Assembly (NCBI GenBank): GCA_023376005.1
Contig: CM042181.1
Span: forward strand, 24,540,468 to 24,604,467
Direction of reading: 5' to 3'
From: Doryteuthis pealeii
Taxonomy: Eukaryota > Mollusca > Cephalopoda > Myopsida > Loliginidae
Length of the DNA: 64,000 nt
The notes under the pieces were generated by a model. That model did not search any database and was not told where the DNA came from. It worked only from the letters and a program-made list of their open reading frames with translations. Positions 11,361 to 25,121 of this stretch are shown piece after piece. The position numbers were made by a program, and so were the translations under genes. Position 1 is the first letter of the stretch. Each line of letters opens with the position of its first letter.

Positions 11361-11928
11361 TATTTTTGTTTATTGTTCATTGTTCTAATTGTATTCTCCT
11401 AATTAAGCAATATTACTATGTAATTATTTTACATCTCAAGTTTGAATCACAGATTTCAATTGTGTCTGATTAAATGTGAATAATTATGTTTAGTAACTCA
11501 ATTCAATTAATTTTAATTTTGAATTTGGAATGCTGTTACCATTAAGTTACATCTTGCAGCAAACATGGCTTTTAGTTTGATTATTGTTAGATTCTCCTTT
11601 TGATGAAATATCCCCACTTTTCCTGAAGGGAACAAAAAAAGAATTGTCAACACCATCATCTCAGGCCAAAAATATATATTGCAAATTTGTTAGCTTGGCA
11701 TCAAACTGTTCCATGGAGGATTGACAAACACTCCCCAATTATTAATAGAGATATCTTTGCTCATTATGTAAGCTAATCTATGTACATACTGATACATTCC
11801 ACTGAGGGAGAGGATAATTCTTGTAGCTGTGTCAGAATGACCATGAAGCATGAATCATTTTCAACAGAACGATGATTTTTGGAGTTGGAAATTCCTGGCC
11901 ATTTATAAGAAGAGCTCTGTTATATCGC

Positions 11929-12233
11929 ATTACAAAAATAAATAGATGAATAATCATCTATGTTTTATATATATTTTTTTTCTTGTTTTAATGTTTATTT
12001 TTGAAGGCAGTGTTAAATTTTATAGGATTCCACTAGTACAGATACTACACTGATCCTTAGTAGAAGTATAAAAGTCAATATGTAAATAATCACATATTTT
12101 ATAGTGTGATTTCTGTAGTTAAAGAATCCTTTAAAATTTAATACTGCTTCAAAATAAACACAAAATAGGAAAAAAAAAACCCCAGATGTAATAAATATAT
12201 AGAGATTATTTTTTTTTAATTTATTTTTTGTAA
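11929..12233. mobile_element. Fold-back element with ~130-150-bp arms
   Basis: ATTACAAAAATAAAT...TGTTTATTTTTGAAG...GTGTTAAATTTTATAGGATTC on the left is mirrored by GAATCCTTTAAAATTT...CTTCAAAATAAACA...TTTGTAATA on the right. The centre carries ACAGATACTACACTGATCC. Counterparts are 23087-23389 (B) and about 30019-30345 (C). No coding frame. Confidence 0.7.
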
Positions 12234-12892
12234 TATATATAAATTCCACAAATTCTACACTTCTAGTCTTTAACCACCTTCCCCAGGGAGTAGAATGTGA
12301 CACATAATCAGTTTAAATGTAGAGGTCCAGCACATATCTGAGCAAAGAACAAAAATTGCCCGTTGCCATATTATGACATATAAGATTATTCTGACTTTCC
12401 TCTTTTTGTGTAATGGGAAGGTGCTGCCTCAAGGTTGAAAGATCCTCAGACTAGGCAGACCCTGTTCTTGTTTTTTTTTTTTTTTTTTTTTTGTGTTAAT
12501 ATCTCACTCAAAGGCTAGAACATAGCTAACAAAGAGGTACTCTAATCTAAGTATAAAAAAAAGCAACACGTTGTTCTAGGATGAGTATTACAGATACTAA
12601 CGCACTTATCCTGAGCTGAAAATAGGAAGAAAAAGACAAGGGTCACAATATTCATTATATAGATAGATGGTGACTAGTAGTTGGTATCGGCAACAAAAAA
12701 GACATTTTGTTAACCTCTCCGCCCCACCCCCCATACCAGTAGTCATCATCAACATTGTTTCTGCGTTTGGTGCTTGAGCATTTGTCATAATTGCATTGAC
12801 ATTTTTTTTATATATAATTATGTATATTCAGCCCTTGACCCTCTTTTATCCTCCAAGCTTTGGAATTGGTATTGATAAGTTAGTCCTGATTT

Positions 12893-13075
12893 TTAATTCT
12901 CCTAGACTGGCTACCCACTAAGGCTAGGGTACCTAGCTATTTTACTGAAGTGGGGAAAGAGATGTATCTTTCTTTCTTTTTTCTTTTTTAAGCATTGTGA
13001 AAAGTGAATGTAACAGCGTTAGCCTGAATTTGAACTTGTTTTTTTTTATAAATTTTATTTCCATGCAAATAACCA
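12893..13075 (-). mobile_element. tRNA-derived SINE, family 2 (decayed)
   Basis: TTCTCCTAGACTGGCTACCC, then GAAGTGGGGAAAGAGATG and AGCGTTAGCCTGAATTTGAA follow the family 2 order. A TCTTT-rich stretch has expanded inside. Counterparts are about 22300-22445 (B) and 30985-31160 (C). Confidence 0.55.
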
Positions 13076-14036
13076 TTATTATGCTATCTGTACTTTTTAA
13101 TAATACTATTACCTACAGATTAATCCAAGACTCATCACTAATTGTTAAAAGAATTTCATTTGTAATTCTGTGAGAAGAATATTTACATCACTTGGCTGTG
13201 AGGGATTTCACAAATAACTGGAAAACTAAACTGTTAAAAACAATTTCTGAATGAAATTTGCGACCTTTCCCAGAATCAGCCCATTGCTAGAAAACCTTGA
13301 AGCAAACCTCAAAAAGTGCAGTTTTGAACTAAGTGTTTGTTTATGATAAGATTAGAATAGGGGAACCATATATGTTACATGAATACTCAATGTTCACTTG
13401 TTTCCTTGGAAAAGGGAATAGAATAGATCTGTGTGTGTCTCATCACTCTCTTTCTACTCACTCAAACACTCTCTTTCTCTCACATCACCTCACTCTGTGA
13501 TAACTGAGGGTAGCAAATGAGTGGGAGGAAAAGGCAACCATTTCTGACTTTTTTGCCTCACAGTTGAATAGGTTTCTTGTTCTTTAAAAAAAAAAATTTT
13601 TTTAAAATTCCCTCTCTTTCTTGACACTCTATTCATTTACATAGCTTCATTTATATTCCAATAACCTATTAACATGAAATTTTGCAGAATATTTTTTATT
13701 TCATGAGATGCCAGTGATGGTTCATTAAAAAATATTTATTTAAATATAAAGGGTTTGTGCAACAATTAGTGCATAATCTATAACCTTTGAACTCATTAGG
13801 TAAATGGTTCATAATGATATATTTCTATTTAGGAAGAAAGAGAGCATTTTAATTAGAATTTGATTCTGTTATATTGAGAATCGAGAATTAAGAAAATGTT
13901 TAGATGAATGCAAAGTGCATTCAGTCTCTATTTCTGAACAAAAAATTAGTGCTTACAACTGTTTTATATTTGTATATAATACTTAGTGTTGTAATGATAT
14001 AACTGATGTAGTTGTTTGATTTCCTGGACCCCAACT

Positions 14037-14037
<1 letters not shown>

Positions 14038-14072
<35 letters not shown>
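14038..14072. repeat. Poly-T run
   Basis: About 34 T. The run lengths differ among copies A, B (about 21293-21319, A-run) and C (about 32133-32157), as expected for sequencing slippage. Confidence 0.9.
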
Positions 14073-14076
<4 letters not shown>

Positions 14077-14686
14077 GTTTTATGACTGTCATATAAGGTA
14101 ATTCTTTATTTTGGTCTATGCTAGGGCATAGATTGTTATTCTTCCTGTTGGTTAACCAATTTTCAAAGGTCAAGGTTTTTGGGTCTGTTGAATTCTGTAT
14201 TCTTGTTTTTATTTTCTGTATAGATTTACATTGCATGTTCATAAAAAGCCATAAATTGGCTTTTTTTTTTTTTTTTTTTCTTTTTTTTTCTTTCTTTTTT
14301 TGTGGGGTGAAAAAATGACTTTTATATGTTCCCTCTGATTAGCATGGTTATTAAGTTCCTTGAAAATCCCCTTTAATTTGGTTGAACAAATACAATTTAC
14401 TTTTAATATCAAAGTTCTTTTACAAGTTTCATTGAATTTGTCTACTTCATTCAATATGACTTATTAATTTGTTTGAACTTTTCAATTTAACAGAATTTCA
14501 TCAATTTTACTGCAATTTCTTAGTTATTTGCTTTCATCATCTTGATTATCCTATTCTTAGTGATAACATTGTAAAATCAAATTAGATCCATGTTTTATGA
14601 TTTAATCCTGGTGTTTCTCTATTAAATGTGTACTCCATCATGCAGGTAAAAGTCAAAACCATGGGAGCCAACAATTTACGTTAGTT

Positions 14687-14900
14687 GGACGGCGCGTGAT
14701 GTAGTTAAAAGTCAAGAAATGGGACTCGTCGACCAAATTCAAATCCTGCAAAGCTTACAGTTCATTTCATAGTGCTAATAACCTTGAAGAAAGGTATGAA
14801 TCCAACTACTCTCCGTCTAGCTATGGGGTAAATGGTAGGAAACAGACTGGCCTTAACCTTGTTAGGCAACCAGTCTAGAGGAAACTCTGATTCAAAACCT
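14687..14900 (+). mobile_element. tRNA-derived SINE, family 2
   Basis: The head GGCGCGTGATGTAGTTAAAA and box B region (CAAATTCAAATCCTG) are followed by a body ending in TAGGCAACCAGTCTAGAGG and GATTCAAAACCTG. It is the reverse orientation of the copies at 45807 and 46681. Counterparts are 20469-20690 (B) and about 32812-33030 (C). Confidence 0.8.
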
Positions 14901-16947
14901 GTTAAACTTCACTTGGGGTAATCACACTGAATAAAGCCTCATCCTAATTAGTGATCTATTTCACTAATTTCATAAAAATTTCTACTTCGGGTTTGAGATT
15001 CATTAGTTGACTTCTATGAGGTTTGCTTTTAAGACCTTCAAAGAAAAGTGTTTTTTCTTTTACACTTCGAATAAAATTTTTACAGACCATTATTCAATTG
15101 AAATAAGTATAGAGATCTATTTGTTTTGATATGGCCTTTCAGAATTTAACTATATATTTTACATTTAATTGTAAAAAAAAACAAACATCTTTTTGTCTAA
15201 AATTCACTGCTAAAAAATGTTAGTACAAATAATTGCTTAGCTTCCTTCAAGTCAACCTTTTATGAAATCGTAAAAGCAAGTTTACTGGCAAGAAAAAATA
15301 ATTTTCGGTTAAAGATTTTATGTACTGAACTGAAATACAAATAATTGGAGTTAAATAATGATTTTGAAATTTTTCAACTCCGCCTTCTATTTTTAAATCA
15401 GGTGAAGGATTATTTCTCTTCATTTCCACTTTCTCTCTCCTCAGTTGTTTTTGCTTATTACTTTCTGACCAAAATCCCCTATGAATTAATTTCTTTCACC
15501 ATCCAACTGAGTGTTGATCAGTTCTTCTTTGTGAATGTTGGTATAAGGTTAAGTTAATGAGATTCTACATGTGAAGTCTTTTCAGGTTTTCTATAGATAT
15601 ACTTTCATCAAAAACACTTCCTAGAACGACTAACCTGGCTCAAAATGGGAGGGGGGGCTCTGGTTTGCAAAATAGCAATGCTTGTATATTTGTAGTTGAT
15701 TGACTCTGAAATGTGATACAAATCTAAAGGACTTTGGTCCGCTAAACCCCTTACAGGGTCCTTTAGGGTTCACTAGTCTAAAGAAAAACAAAAAACATAC
15801 AGGAGTCAAGAAGAAAACCCTCATATGGAAATTGTATTAAATGAAATGTTTAAAATCTTGCCTCTTGTCCTGTCACACAAAATGGAAATGGAAGTTTCCA
15901 GAAACAGTGAACACAAATAAAAACAAAAAAAAAAAAAGGTCTCCTAATAATGAAGAAAGCCTTTGATGTTAAAGACCGCCTTCATCTTCCACATCTATTT
16001 TCCCTCCATTTCACCAAAAGCCATCAGCTGTAACCTTCAAAAGAATATCAACCAACTATATTTTTTTCTTGCTTTCTCACTCACGTCTCCTCTTCACCCC
16101 CCGTCACGAGGGCGTGTGTAGTGTATAAGTCTTCTAATGTCTTCCTGTGTGTGGTGCCCATATGACTTGTAATATATCCCCTTCCAACCATGACTGGCAA
16201 AAGATTGTCCTAAAGACTGAAAGATTTTCTGGTGAAAAGAGCCGTAGAGGTTGGGGGTGGTGGGAATAACTGTTGCAAAGTTAAGGGAAGAGGGTCAGAA
16301 GAATTAAAGTTGAGCAGGCCAAGAAAGGGGCTGGAAAGCAATCCTTAAAAAAAAATAAATTCAATATTTTTCTAACAACTAGCTTCAGTGATTCATTTAC
16401 TATTTTTCTCATTTGTACATTTTCAAATTATATTCTGGATTTGATGATGACTTTTATATATTTTATATTATTTGTATGTTTATTACAAATATTTTTGGTA
16501 GTCTATTATGATCATTACAACTTGTGACCTTTATGCCAAAAATAGCAAACTTAGTATTTTAAGGGGCATCTTGAAATTGTGTGCCTGGTTTACTGAGCTT
16601 GTTTCTCACTGGGGTAAAAAATACTATCTTAGAGGCCACTGAGGCCTGATAGCTTTTTGATGTAAAGTATGTCGGGGATGCACATAATTGCTTTAAAATG
16701 ATCCCTGGGAAATTTATGGGTCCAACAAAGCAGTTTAAACTCCCTACCTTTGTAACGCCTATCCTTCTTTGATCGTTTCTAAGAAAGTATTAAAATGTAT
16801 TTACGTTAGCTGAAATGGGGTGAAAGAAGTAAAAAAGCATAAACACTGGGGACGCATGGATACTATTTAACTGTGTCATTTTAGATTTTTATGCGTCATG
16901 TCACGGCCGCGGCACGTACCCTATCTGCACTTTACTAGAGTAAGCAT

Positions 16948-17064
16948 TTAGTAAACTAAGTTTTGGCACAAAAGTCAGAAGAATGGGACCCCCAGTGGAA
17001 AATTGGAACTTAAAAACAAATGGTTGAGAACAACTTGTTAACAATTACACTATCCAAGGCAGCC
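16948..17064 (-). mobile_element. Family 3 SINE fragment in copy B
   Basis: AAACTAAGTTTTGGCACAAA, then CAGAAGAATGGGACCCCC, and a degenerate head GTTAACAATTACACTATCC. It is the same as about 36285-36400 in copy C, where it lies in the opposite orientation. Confidence 0.55.
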
Positions 17065-18249
17065 ATACTTAAACTTTGAGTAATTTGGAAATTGAAATTT
17101 AAGTCAAAAAAAGAAAAGGAAAAACTATGGTTAAATCCAGAAATTATATTTTTGTTGTATTTTATATTACTCCCCCTCCCCCAAAAAAATAAACAATACC
17201 AAACTCTATATATCATTTGAAAATTAACAGGTAAAATGTGCACCATGGCTTTTCATACAAGTTAATACAACAGCACATATATATAGACTTTCCTAAATTA
17301 ATTTGGGTAAGTGTTAACATTATATATGTACTAGCATGGTCTTAAATGATTGATTAATTTAACATTAGAATAAGCACCTTAATCTCTTTGCTTTTCTTTC
17401 ATCTATGACAGCAAATACTCAATCATAAAGGATGAATAATCTGGTGAGATTTGAACCTTGTCTTTCACCTCTAAGAAGCCAAGTGTACCAGCTGTTCTTA
17501 AAAATCACATGATTTTGGCTTTTAGCTAATCCTTTATTCTTTTCTTGAGATCTGCTGGTACTAATATATTTTTTGCAACTAGTAGTATTAGTAAACATCT
17601 TGATTATTTTAAATGAACCATTATTAAATTTGACTAGTATTTTTTTTTGTTTTGTTTTTATTGCAACTCACTTGTTCCTTGTTATCAATAAATGATTATC
17701 AGAGAGAGTTCTGAGAATAAAAAGCAACTAAAAATTTAGAAAGAAAATATTTGTGAAATTAATAATACTTCATGTTAAAAATAAATAAAGATGTTAGTGA
17801 TTAGGTAAAAATTATATAAAAAAGACCATTTCAAGGGGTTTTGTAATAAGATTTGATATTGTAACAAAAAGGAGTGAAATTTTAACATGATTCAAACATG
17901 GCTGATTAAAAACCGTGAAGGATTCAAGCTAAAACTTAGACATAAACAAAAATGCCAACAGGGATATTTTGCCAGAAAGATAAAATTCATTGCTAAAGAA
18001 ATTACATTCAAATTCAAAAGAATCTATGGAAGTGCAATAAAAATATCTGACCAATACCTTACTAGTATTCAACAAAAACTTTATTGATTGATTCTACCAG
18101 CATGGTAACCTGCCTACAGTTATTTTATGCCTAGAGGTTAGGGAATTGGCATTCATAGTATGCATATTTAATTTTTTTTGTGTAGTTGTTTAAGTTTCTT
18201 TCTTTTTTATAACATGGTCCTATTGAATACGAATAATTTTAAATGTATA

Positions 18250-18455
18250 TTTGAACCCATAGATTGAAACCCTAACAAGTAGCTACCACTCTAGGTCAGA
18301 GTGGACCTGGGATAATGGCAATGAAAAGAGTACTCCACAATGCCTCAGATTTCCAGAAATTGAGCCTCACCATCAGATACAGTCATGTCCATGACACCCT
18401 GCAGTGGATACAGTCAATGTATACTAAGCCTCAGGATATAAACAACTTTTTTTGT
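18250..18455 (-). mobile_element. Family 4 SINE-like repeat in copy B
   Basis: It contains AGGTCAGAGTGGACCTGG, CTCACCATCAGATACAGTC and GCAGTGGATACAGTCAATG. It matches copy C 34845-35040 and an independent genomic copy at 63571-63753. No clear polymerase III boxes were recognised. Confidence 0.6.
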
Positions 18456-19050
18456 TTGTTTTTCATTGCATGACTCAAGAACAGTTTGAGCGATCATCCT
18501 ATTTTGTTGTGTTTACTAAAAAATAGGACCCCAGAGCATCTTGCTACCATTTGTAGTATAAGCAATGGCCACCCCAGAACATCATAAATGTTAACCTCCA
18601 AATGAAGTTTATTAACTTATATTCATTAAGTTCTCAATAAAAATAACCTTGTGTTGTTATTTAAGCTTAAAATCCACCAGTAGTGCAGGTTATCAGCTAC
18701 CAAATATAAATATCTAATATACACAACAATATATAATCTGAATTCTGAATATGAAAGGTAAGTTAAAAGTTAGGAACAAGTTTACTAAGTGGCCTTCTTA
18801 GCTTATTTTTTTTGTGAGGGAAAAAATGCAAAACATTTTTTTTTTTTAGGTGTGGGAAACAGTTCTTATATCGAAGCTGTGAGATGTTGCTAAAACATGG
18901 TGAATACATTTTTCTTAATTTTATGAATCATTACAAATGTTTAAACTTTGAAGAGATATTCAGTTCATTAAATATTAAAGCATAAGTAGTTACTGAGACT
19001 GGGGGGCTCAACAGTTGAACTACATGAATTGTTAGTCTAACTTTAGTGAT

Positions 19051-19054
<4 letters not shown>

Positions 19055-19084
<30 letters not shown>
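19055..19084. repeat. (TA)n microsatellite (copy B)
   Basis: About 15 TA units; the C counterpart (about 34196-34231) is longer. Confidence 0.9.
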
Positions 19085-19086
<2 letters not shown>

Positions 19087-20468
19087 AATATATGTGACAC
19101 AAGTAAATAACTGTCATTACTTAAGTAATGAACATTTTATTTTAATAGTAACTAGGTATGAGATACCTACAATAAATACACACATAGAAATATGTTATTT
19201 ATTTTTCAGAGGAAAAAAAGGGGAAGAAAAAATATATTGCTAAACTCAACAAGCAATAATTTTTAACCTTAAAAGTCTTTTTATTGGCTTTTATAAACCT
19301 GAGGACTATAATCTACTTGGCAGAAGAAAAATATAGAATTTAACAGACCCCAAAGCCTTGACCTTTGGAAATTGGTTAAACCAACAGGAAGAATAACAAT
19401 CTATGCCCTTAGCATAGACCAAAAATAAAGATTACCTTAATATGACAGCCATAAATCATTAAAGAATAATGGTTCAAGAGAGTCAAGAACGAAACCTTCC
19501 AATTCCATTTTGTTGTTGACAGGACAAAGAGCAATGAAATAAACATTCATTAATAACAATTTCCATATGAGGGTTTTCTTCTTGACTCCTGTATGTTTTT
19601 TGTTTTTCTTTAGACGTGAACCCTAAAGACCCTGTAAGGGGTTTAGGGACCAAGTCCTAGATTTGTATCACCATTTCAGAGTCAATCACTACAAATATAC
19701 AAGCATTGCTATTTTGCAAACCAGAGCCCCCCCTCCCCCATTGAGCCAGGTTAAGTCTTTCTAGGAAGTGTTTTGATGAAAGTATATCTATAGAAAACCT
19801 GAAAAGACTTCACATGTAGAATCTCATTAAACTTAACCTTATAGCCAACATCACAAAGAAGAACTGATCAACACCTCAGTTGGAATGGTGAAGAAATTAA
19901 TTCATAGGGAGAATTTGGTCAGAAAGTAATAAGCAAAAACAACTGAGGAGAGAGAAAATGGGAAATGAAGAGAAATACATCCTTTCACCTGATTAAAAAT
20001 AGAAGGCGGAGTTGAAAAATTTCAAAATCATTATTTAACTCAATTATTTGTATTTTCAGTTCAGTACATAAAATCTTTTAACCGAAAATATTTTTCATTG
20101 CAGTAAACTTGCTTTTAGATTTCATAAAGGTGACTTGAAGGAAGCTAAGCAATTCATTTGTTACTAACATTTTTTAGCAGTGAATTTTAGAAACAAAAAG
20201 AGTTGTTTTTTTAACAATAAAATGTAAAATAATATAGTTAAATCTGAAAGGATATAAAACAAATAGATCTTATACTTATTCAATTGAATAATGGTAAAAT
20301 TTATTCGAAGTGTAAAAAGAAAACTTTCTTTGAAGGTCTTAAAGCAAACTATAGAAGTCAACTAATGAAATCTCAAACCCGAAGTAGAAAATTTTTAGAA
20401 AATTAGTGAATAGATCACTAATTAGGACTGAGGCTAATTCTACTAGTGTTACCCAAGTGAAGTTTACA

Positions 20469-20690
20469 GGTTTGAATTCAGAGTTTTCCTTCTAGACTGG
20501 TTGCCTAACCAAGGTAAAGAGCCCCAGTCTGTCCTACCATTTACGCCATAGCTAGAGGGAGAGTAAGTTGGATTCCATACCTTTCTCAAGGTTATAGCAC
20601 TATGTGAACTGTAGCTTTGTCCAGGATTTGAATTTGGGTCGACGAGTCCCATTTGCTAGACTTTAAACATTACATCAACGCGCCTCTCCA
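20469..20690 (-). mobile_element. tRNA-derived SINE, family 2 (copy B counterpart)
   Basis: Reverse-oriented counterpart of 14687-14900, with small indels. It retains TAGACTGGTTGCCTAACCAA and the box B region CCAGGATTTGAATTTGG. Confidence 0.8.
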
Positions 20691-21288
20691 ACTAAGTAAA
20701 TTGTTGGCTCCCAGGTTTTGACTTTACCTGCATGATGGAGTAACATTTTATAGAGAACACCAAGGATTAAAATCCCATAAATGACATGGATCTAATTTGA
20801 TTTTACAATTTATCACAAGAATAGGATAAATCAAGATGATGAAAGCAAATCTAAGAAATTGCCAGTAAATTGATGACAATTCCTGTAAATTTGAAAAGTT
20901 CCAAACAAATTAATAATCATTTGAATGAAGTTAGAGCCAAATTCAATGAACTTGTAAAAAAGAAAACTTTGATATAAAGTAAATGTATTTGTTTCAACAA
21001 ATTAAGGGATTTTCAAGGAACTAATAACCATTCTAATCAGAGGGAAACATAATAAAAGTATTTTCAACCCACAAAAAAAAGAAAGAAAAAAAAAAGAAAA
21101 AAAGCCAAATTTAATTGGCTTTTTGAACATGCAATGTAAATCTATACAGAAATAAAAACAAAATACAGAATTCACAGACCCCAAAACCTTGACCTTGAAA
21201 AATTGGTTAAACTCAACAGGAAGAATAACAATCTATGCCCTTAGAATAGACAAAATAAAAAGAAATTACCTTATATGACAGTCATAAC

Positions 21289-21320
<32 letters not shown>

Positions 21321-23086
21321 AAAGTTGGGGCCAGGAAAATCAAACAACTCATCATTATATCAACAACATAAGTATTATATAACAAAATATAAACAGTTGT
21401 AAGCACTATTTTTGTTCAGAAAAATAAGAGACTGAATGCACTTTCATTCCGATCTAAACATTTCTTAATCATTCAGATTCTCAAATATAACAGAATCAAT
21501 TCTAATTAAAATGCTCTCTTTCTTCCTAAATAGAAATAATCATTATGAACCATTTACCTAAACGAGTTCAAAGGTTATAGATTATGCACTAATTGTTGCA
21601 CAAACCCTTTATTTTAAATAATATTTTTAATGAACATCACTGGCATCTCATGAAAAATAAAAAATATCTGCCAAAATTTCATGTTAATAGGTTTATGGAA
21701 ATAAAGAGCTATGTAAATGAATAAGAGTGTCAGAAAGAAGAAGGGAATTTAAAAAAAATTTTTTTTTTAAAGAACAAGAAACCTATTCAACTGTTGAGGC
21801 AAAAGTCAGAAAGGTTGCCTTTCCTCCCACTCATTTGCTACCTCAGTTATCACAGAGTGAGTGAGTGAGAAAGAGAGTGTGAGTGAGTAAGAAAGAGAGT
21901 GAGAGACACACACAGATCTATTCTATTTCCTTTTCCAAGGAAACAAGTGAACATTGAGTATTCATGTAACATATATGGTTCTCTATTCTAATCTTATCAA
22001 TAAACAAACACTAGTTCAAAAACTGGCACTTTTTGAGGTTTTGCTTCAAGGTTCTAGCAATGGGCTGATTCTGGAAAAGGTCGCAAATTTCATTCAGAAT
22101 GTTTTTTAACAGTTTAGTTTTCCAGTTATTTGTGAAATCCCTCACAGCCAAGTGATGTAAATATCTTCTCACAGAATTCAAATGAAATTCTTTTAACAAT
22201 TAGTGATGAGTCTTGAGTAATCTGTAGGTAATAGTATTAAAAAGGTACAGATAGCATAATAATGGTTATTTGCATGGGAAATAAAATTTATAAAAAAAAC
22301 AAGTTCAAATTCAGGCTAACGCTGTTTACATTCACTTTTCACAATGCTTAAAAAGAAAAGAAAGAAAGATACATCTCTTTCCCCACTTCAGTAAAATAGC
22401 TAGGTACCCTAGCCTTAGTGGGTAGCCAGTCTAGGAGAATTAAAAATCAGGACTAACTTATCAATACCAATTCCAAAGCTTGGAGGATAAAAGAGGGTCA
22501 AGGGCTGAATATACATAATTATATATAAAAAAAATGTCAATGCAATTATGACAAATGCTCAAGCACCAAACGCAGAAACAATGTTGATGATGACTACTGG
22601 TATGGGGGGGTGGGGCGGAGAGGTTAACAAAATGTCTTTTTTGTTGCCGATACCAACTACTAGTCACCATCTATCTATATAATGAATATTGTGACCTTTG
22701 TCTTTTTTCCTTCCTATTTTCAGCTCAGGATAAGTGCGTAGTATCTGTAATACTCATCCTAGAACCAACGTGTTGCATTTTTATACTTAGGATTAGAGTA
22801 CCTCTTTGTTAGCTATGTTCTAGCCTTTGAGTGAGATATAACAAAAAAAAAAACAAGAACAGGGTCTGCCTAGTACTGAGGATCTCAACCTTGAGGCAGC
22901 ACCTTCCCATTACACAAAAGAGGAAAGTCAGAATAATCTTATATGTTCATAATATGGCAACTGGGCAATTTTTGTTCTTTGCTCAGATATGTGCTGGACC
23001 TCTACATTAAACTGATTATGTGTCACATTCTACTCCCTTGGGGAGGTGGTTAAAGACTAGAGTGTAGAATTTGTGGAAATTTATAT

Positions 23087-23389
23087 ATATTACAAAAAAT
23101 AAATTAAAAAAATAATCATCTATATATTTATACATCTGGGTTTTTTTTTTCCTATTTTGTGTTTATTTTTGAAGCAGTATTAAATTTTAAAGGATTCTTT
23201 AACTACAGAAATCACACTATAAAATATGTGATTATTTACATATGACTTAGTACTTCTACTAAGGATCAGTGTAGTATCTGTACTAGTGGAATCCTATAAA
23301 ATTTAACACTGCTTCAAAAATAAACATAAAACAAGAAAAAAAATATATATAAACATAGATGATTATTCATCTATTTATTTTTTGTAATG
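23087..23389. mobile_element. Fold-back element (copy B counterpart)
   Basis: Same element as 11929-12233, reversed, with both arms still recognisable. Confidence 0.7.
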
Positions 23390-25121
23390 GGATATAACAG
23401 AGCTCTTCTTATAAATGGCCAGGAATTTCCAAGCTCCAAAAATCAATCGTTCTGTTGAAAATGATTCATGCTTCATGGTCATTCTGACACAGCTACAAGA
23501 ATTATCCTCTCCCTCAGTGGAATGTATCAGTATGTACATAGATTAGCTTACATAATGAGCAAAGATATCTCTATTAATAATTGGGGAGTGTTTGTCAATC
23601 CTCCATGGAACAGTTTGATGCCAAGCTAACAAATTTGCAATATATATTTTTGGCCTGAGATGATGGTGTTGACAATTCTTTTTTTGTTCCCTTCAGGAAA
23701 AGTGGGGATATTTCATCAAAAGGAGAATCTAACAATAATCAAACTAAAAGCCATGTTGCTGCAAGATGTAACTAATGGTACAGCATTTCCAAATTTCAAA
23801 ATAAAAATTAATGAATTGATTTACTAACATAATTATTCACATTTAATCAGACACAATTGAAATCTGTGATTCAAACTTGAGATGTAAAATAATTACATAG
23901 TAATATTGCTTAATTAGGAGATACAATTAGAACAATGAACAATAAACAAAAATAACTGCCACTCACTAGGCTATCTCTAGAATTGTAATGATTAGCAAGT
24001 ATTACTAGTGCATTTGATTCAAACAAGGTGCTCCATTTTTCTGGCCTTGAGCCATAACTAAGTTAAGCTTAGTAAATAGTCAAGTATTACTCACTTTAAT
24101 AAACATTTCTCTAGAAAAATTGAGATTTTTCACAGTAATTAATACAATATAATATAGATTACAAATATAATAATTGGTAAATCTCTTTTCTGTTATGAAT
24201 TCATAACAATTATTATTTGCAACCATTCAGTGTAGATTTTTAATTGGTAAAGATTGTAAAATAGATAAAATCGTTTAGAAAAATGAAATAAGTAGAAATA
24301 ATTTTGAACATTAATCTATTCATCTCACTGTTTGTATTGACAATATTAACCTCTTGCTCAGTGTTGATGCCAAGTTCAAATCCTGGATAGGGCTGTATTT
24401 CCCTTCTCACTAATACTGCTGGGATAGACATGAAGCCATTTGTTTTTTCCTTCAGCTATGGCTAAATAGTATAGCAACTTATCTAGGAGAAGGAAAACTG
24501 AATTCAAATAAGCTGTAACAAGTATTTAAAAAAAAACAAAAAAAAAAAAATGATCTTATGTTGTAACCTACCCAAGGGGGAAGGGTTGCGTAAATACATG
24601 CCTGATGTAGAAGGTAAATATATTTTTACTGGTTAGTGAAATGAAGCAAGTGGATTTCATTTTTCAAAAATATTTTACTTAAACATCTTAATCATTCAAC
24701 AAAAAAACAAGCAGCAAAATGCAGAACTGATCAATATTTATTTTCAAAAGTTGTAAGGCCCATGTCTGGTAAGACATAATGGTTATCATTGTAAGGATAT
24801 AGATTGAGTTCAAATCCTAGGGAAGGCTATTTGCATTTCACTTCAGGCTAATACTCTTGGGAAATCCATCTCTTCTCCCTTCAGCTATGGGGCAATTAGG
24901 CTTCCTCTTGCCTTCTAGATAGGCTAACTGGTCTAGAAGTAAAAACTGAATTTAAAATCAGAGGGAATGGAGTTAACAACTCCATTGAGGAAATATCAGA
25001 AATCAAGTGCATTGCTAAGGAAAGAGATTAGGCGGAAATATTTGTTATATAAAATAAAAAAGACTTCATAAGACAACAGACTTGTTGATGTACTCAACAT
25101 GTGTTTGTGTGTGTGTGTGAA

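Larger units (their letters stand above)
7423..15898 (+). repeat. Copy A of the triplicated locus (forward)
   Basis: Co-linear with the reverse complement of about 19.5-28.05 kb (copy B) and, from about 10140, with 28148-33807 (copy C). Anchors include the SINE heads at 14687, 20690 and 32812 and the identical order of the CT tract, reverse-transcriptase relic and fold-back element. At about 15893-15900 the sequence switches from its expected continuation, seen in C at 33808, into the reverse strand of C position about 37441. Confidence 0.9.

Noticed and set aside
17887..18087. 66-codon basic frame starting MIQTWLIKNREG
   Set aside because: The same region in copy C is interrupted by indels, and no family was recognised; probably chance or repeat debris.
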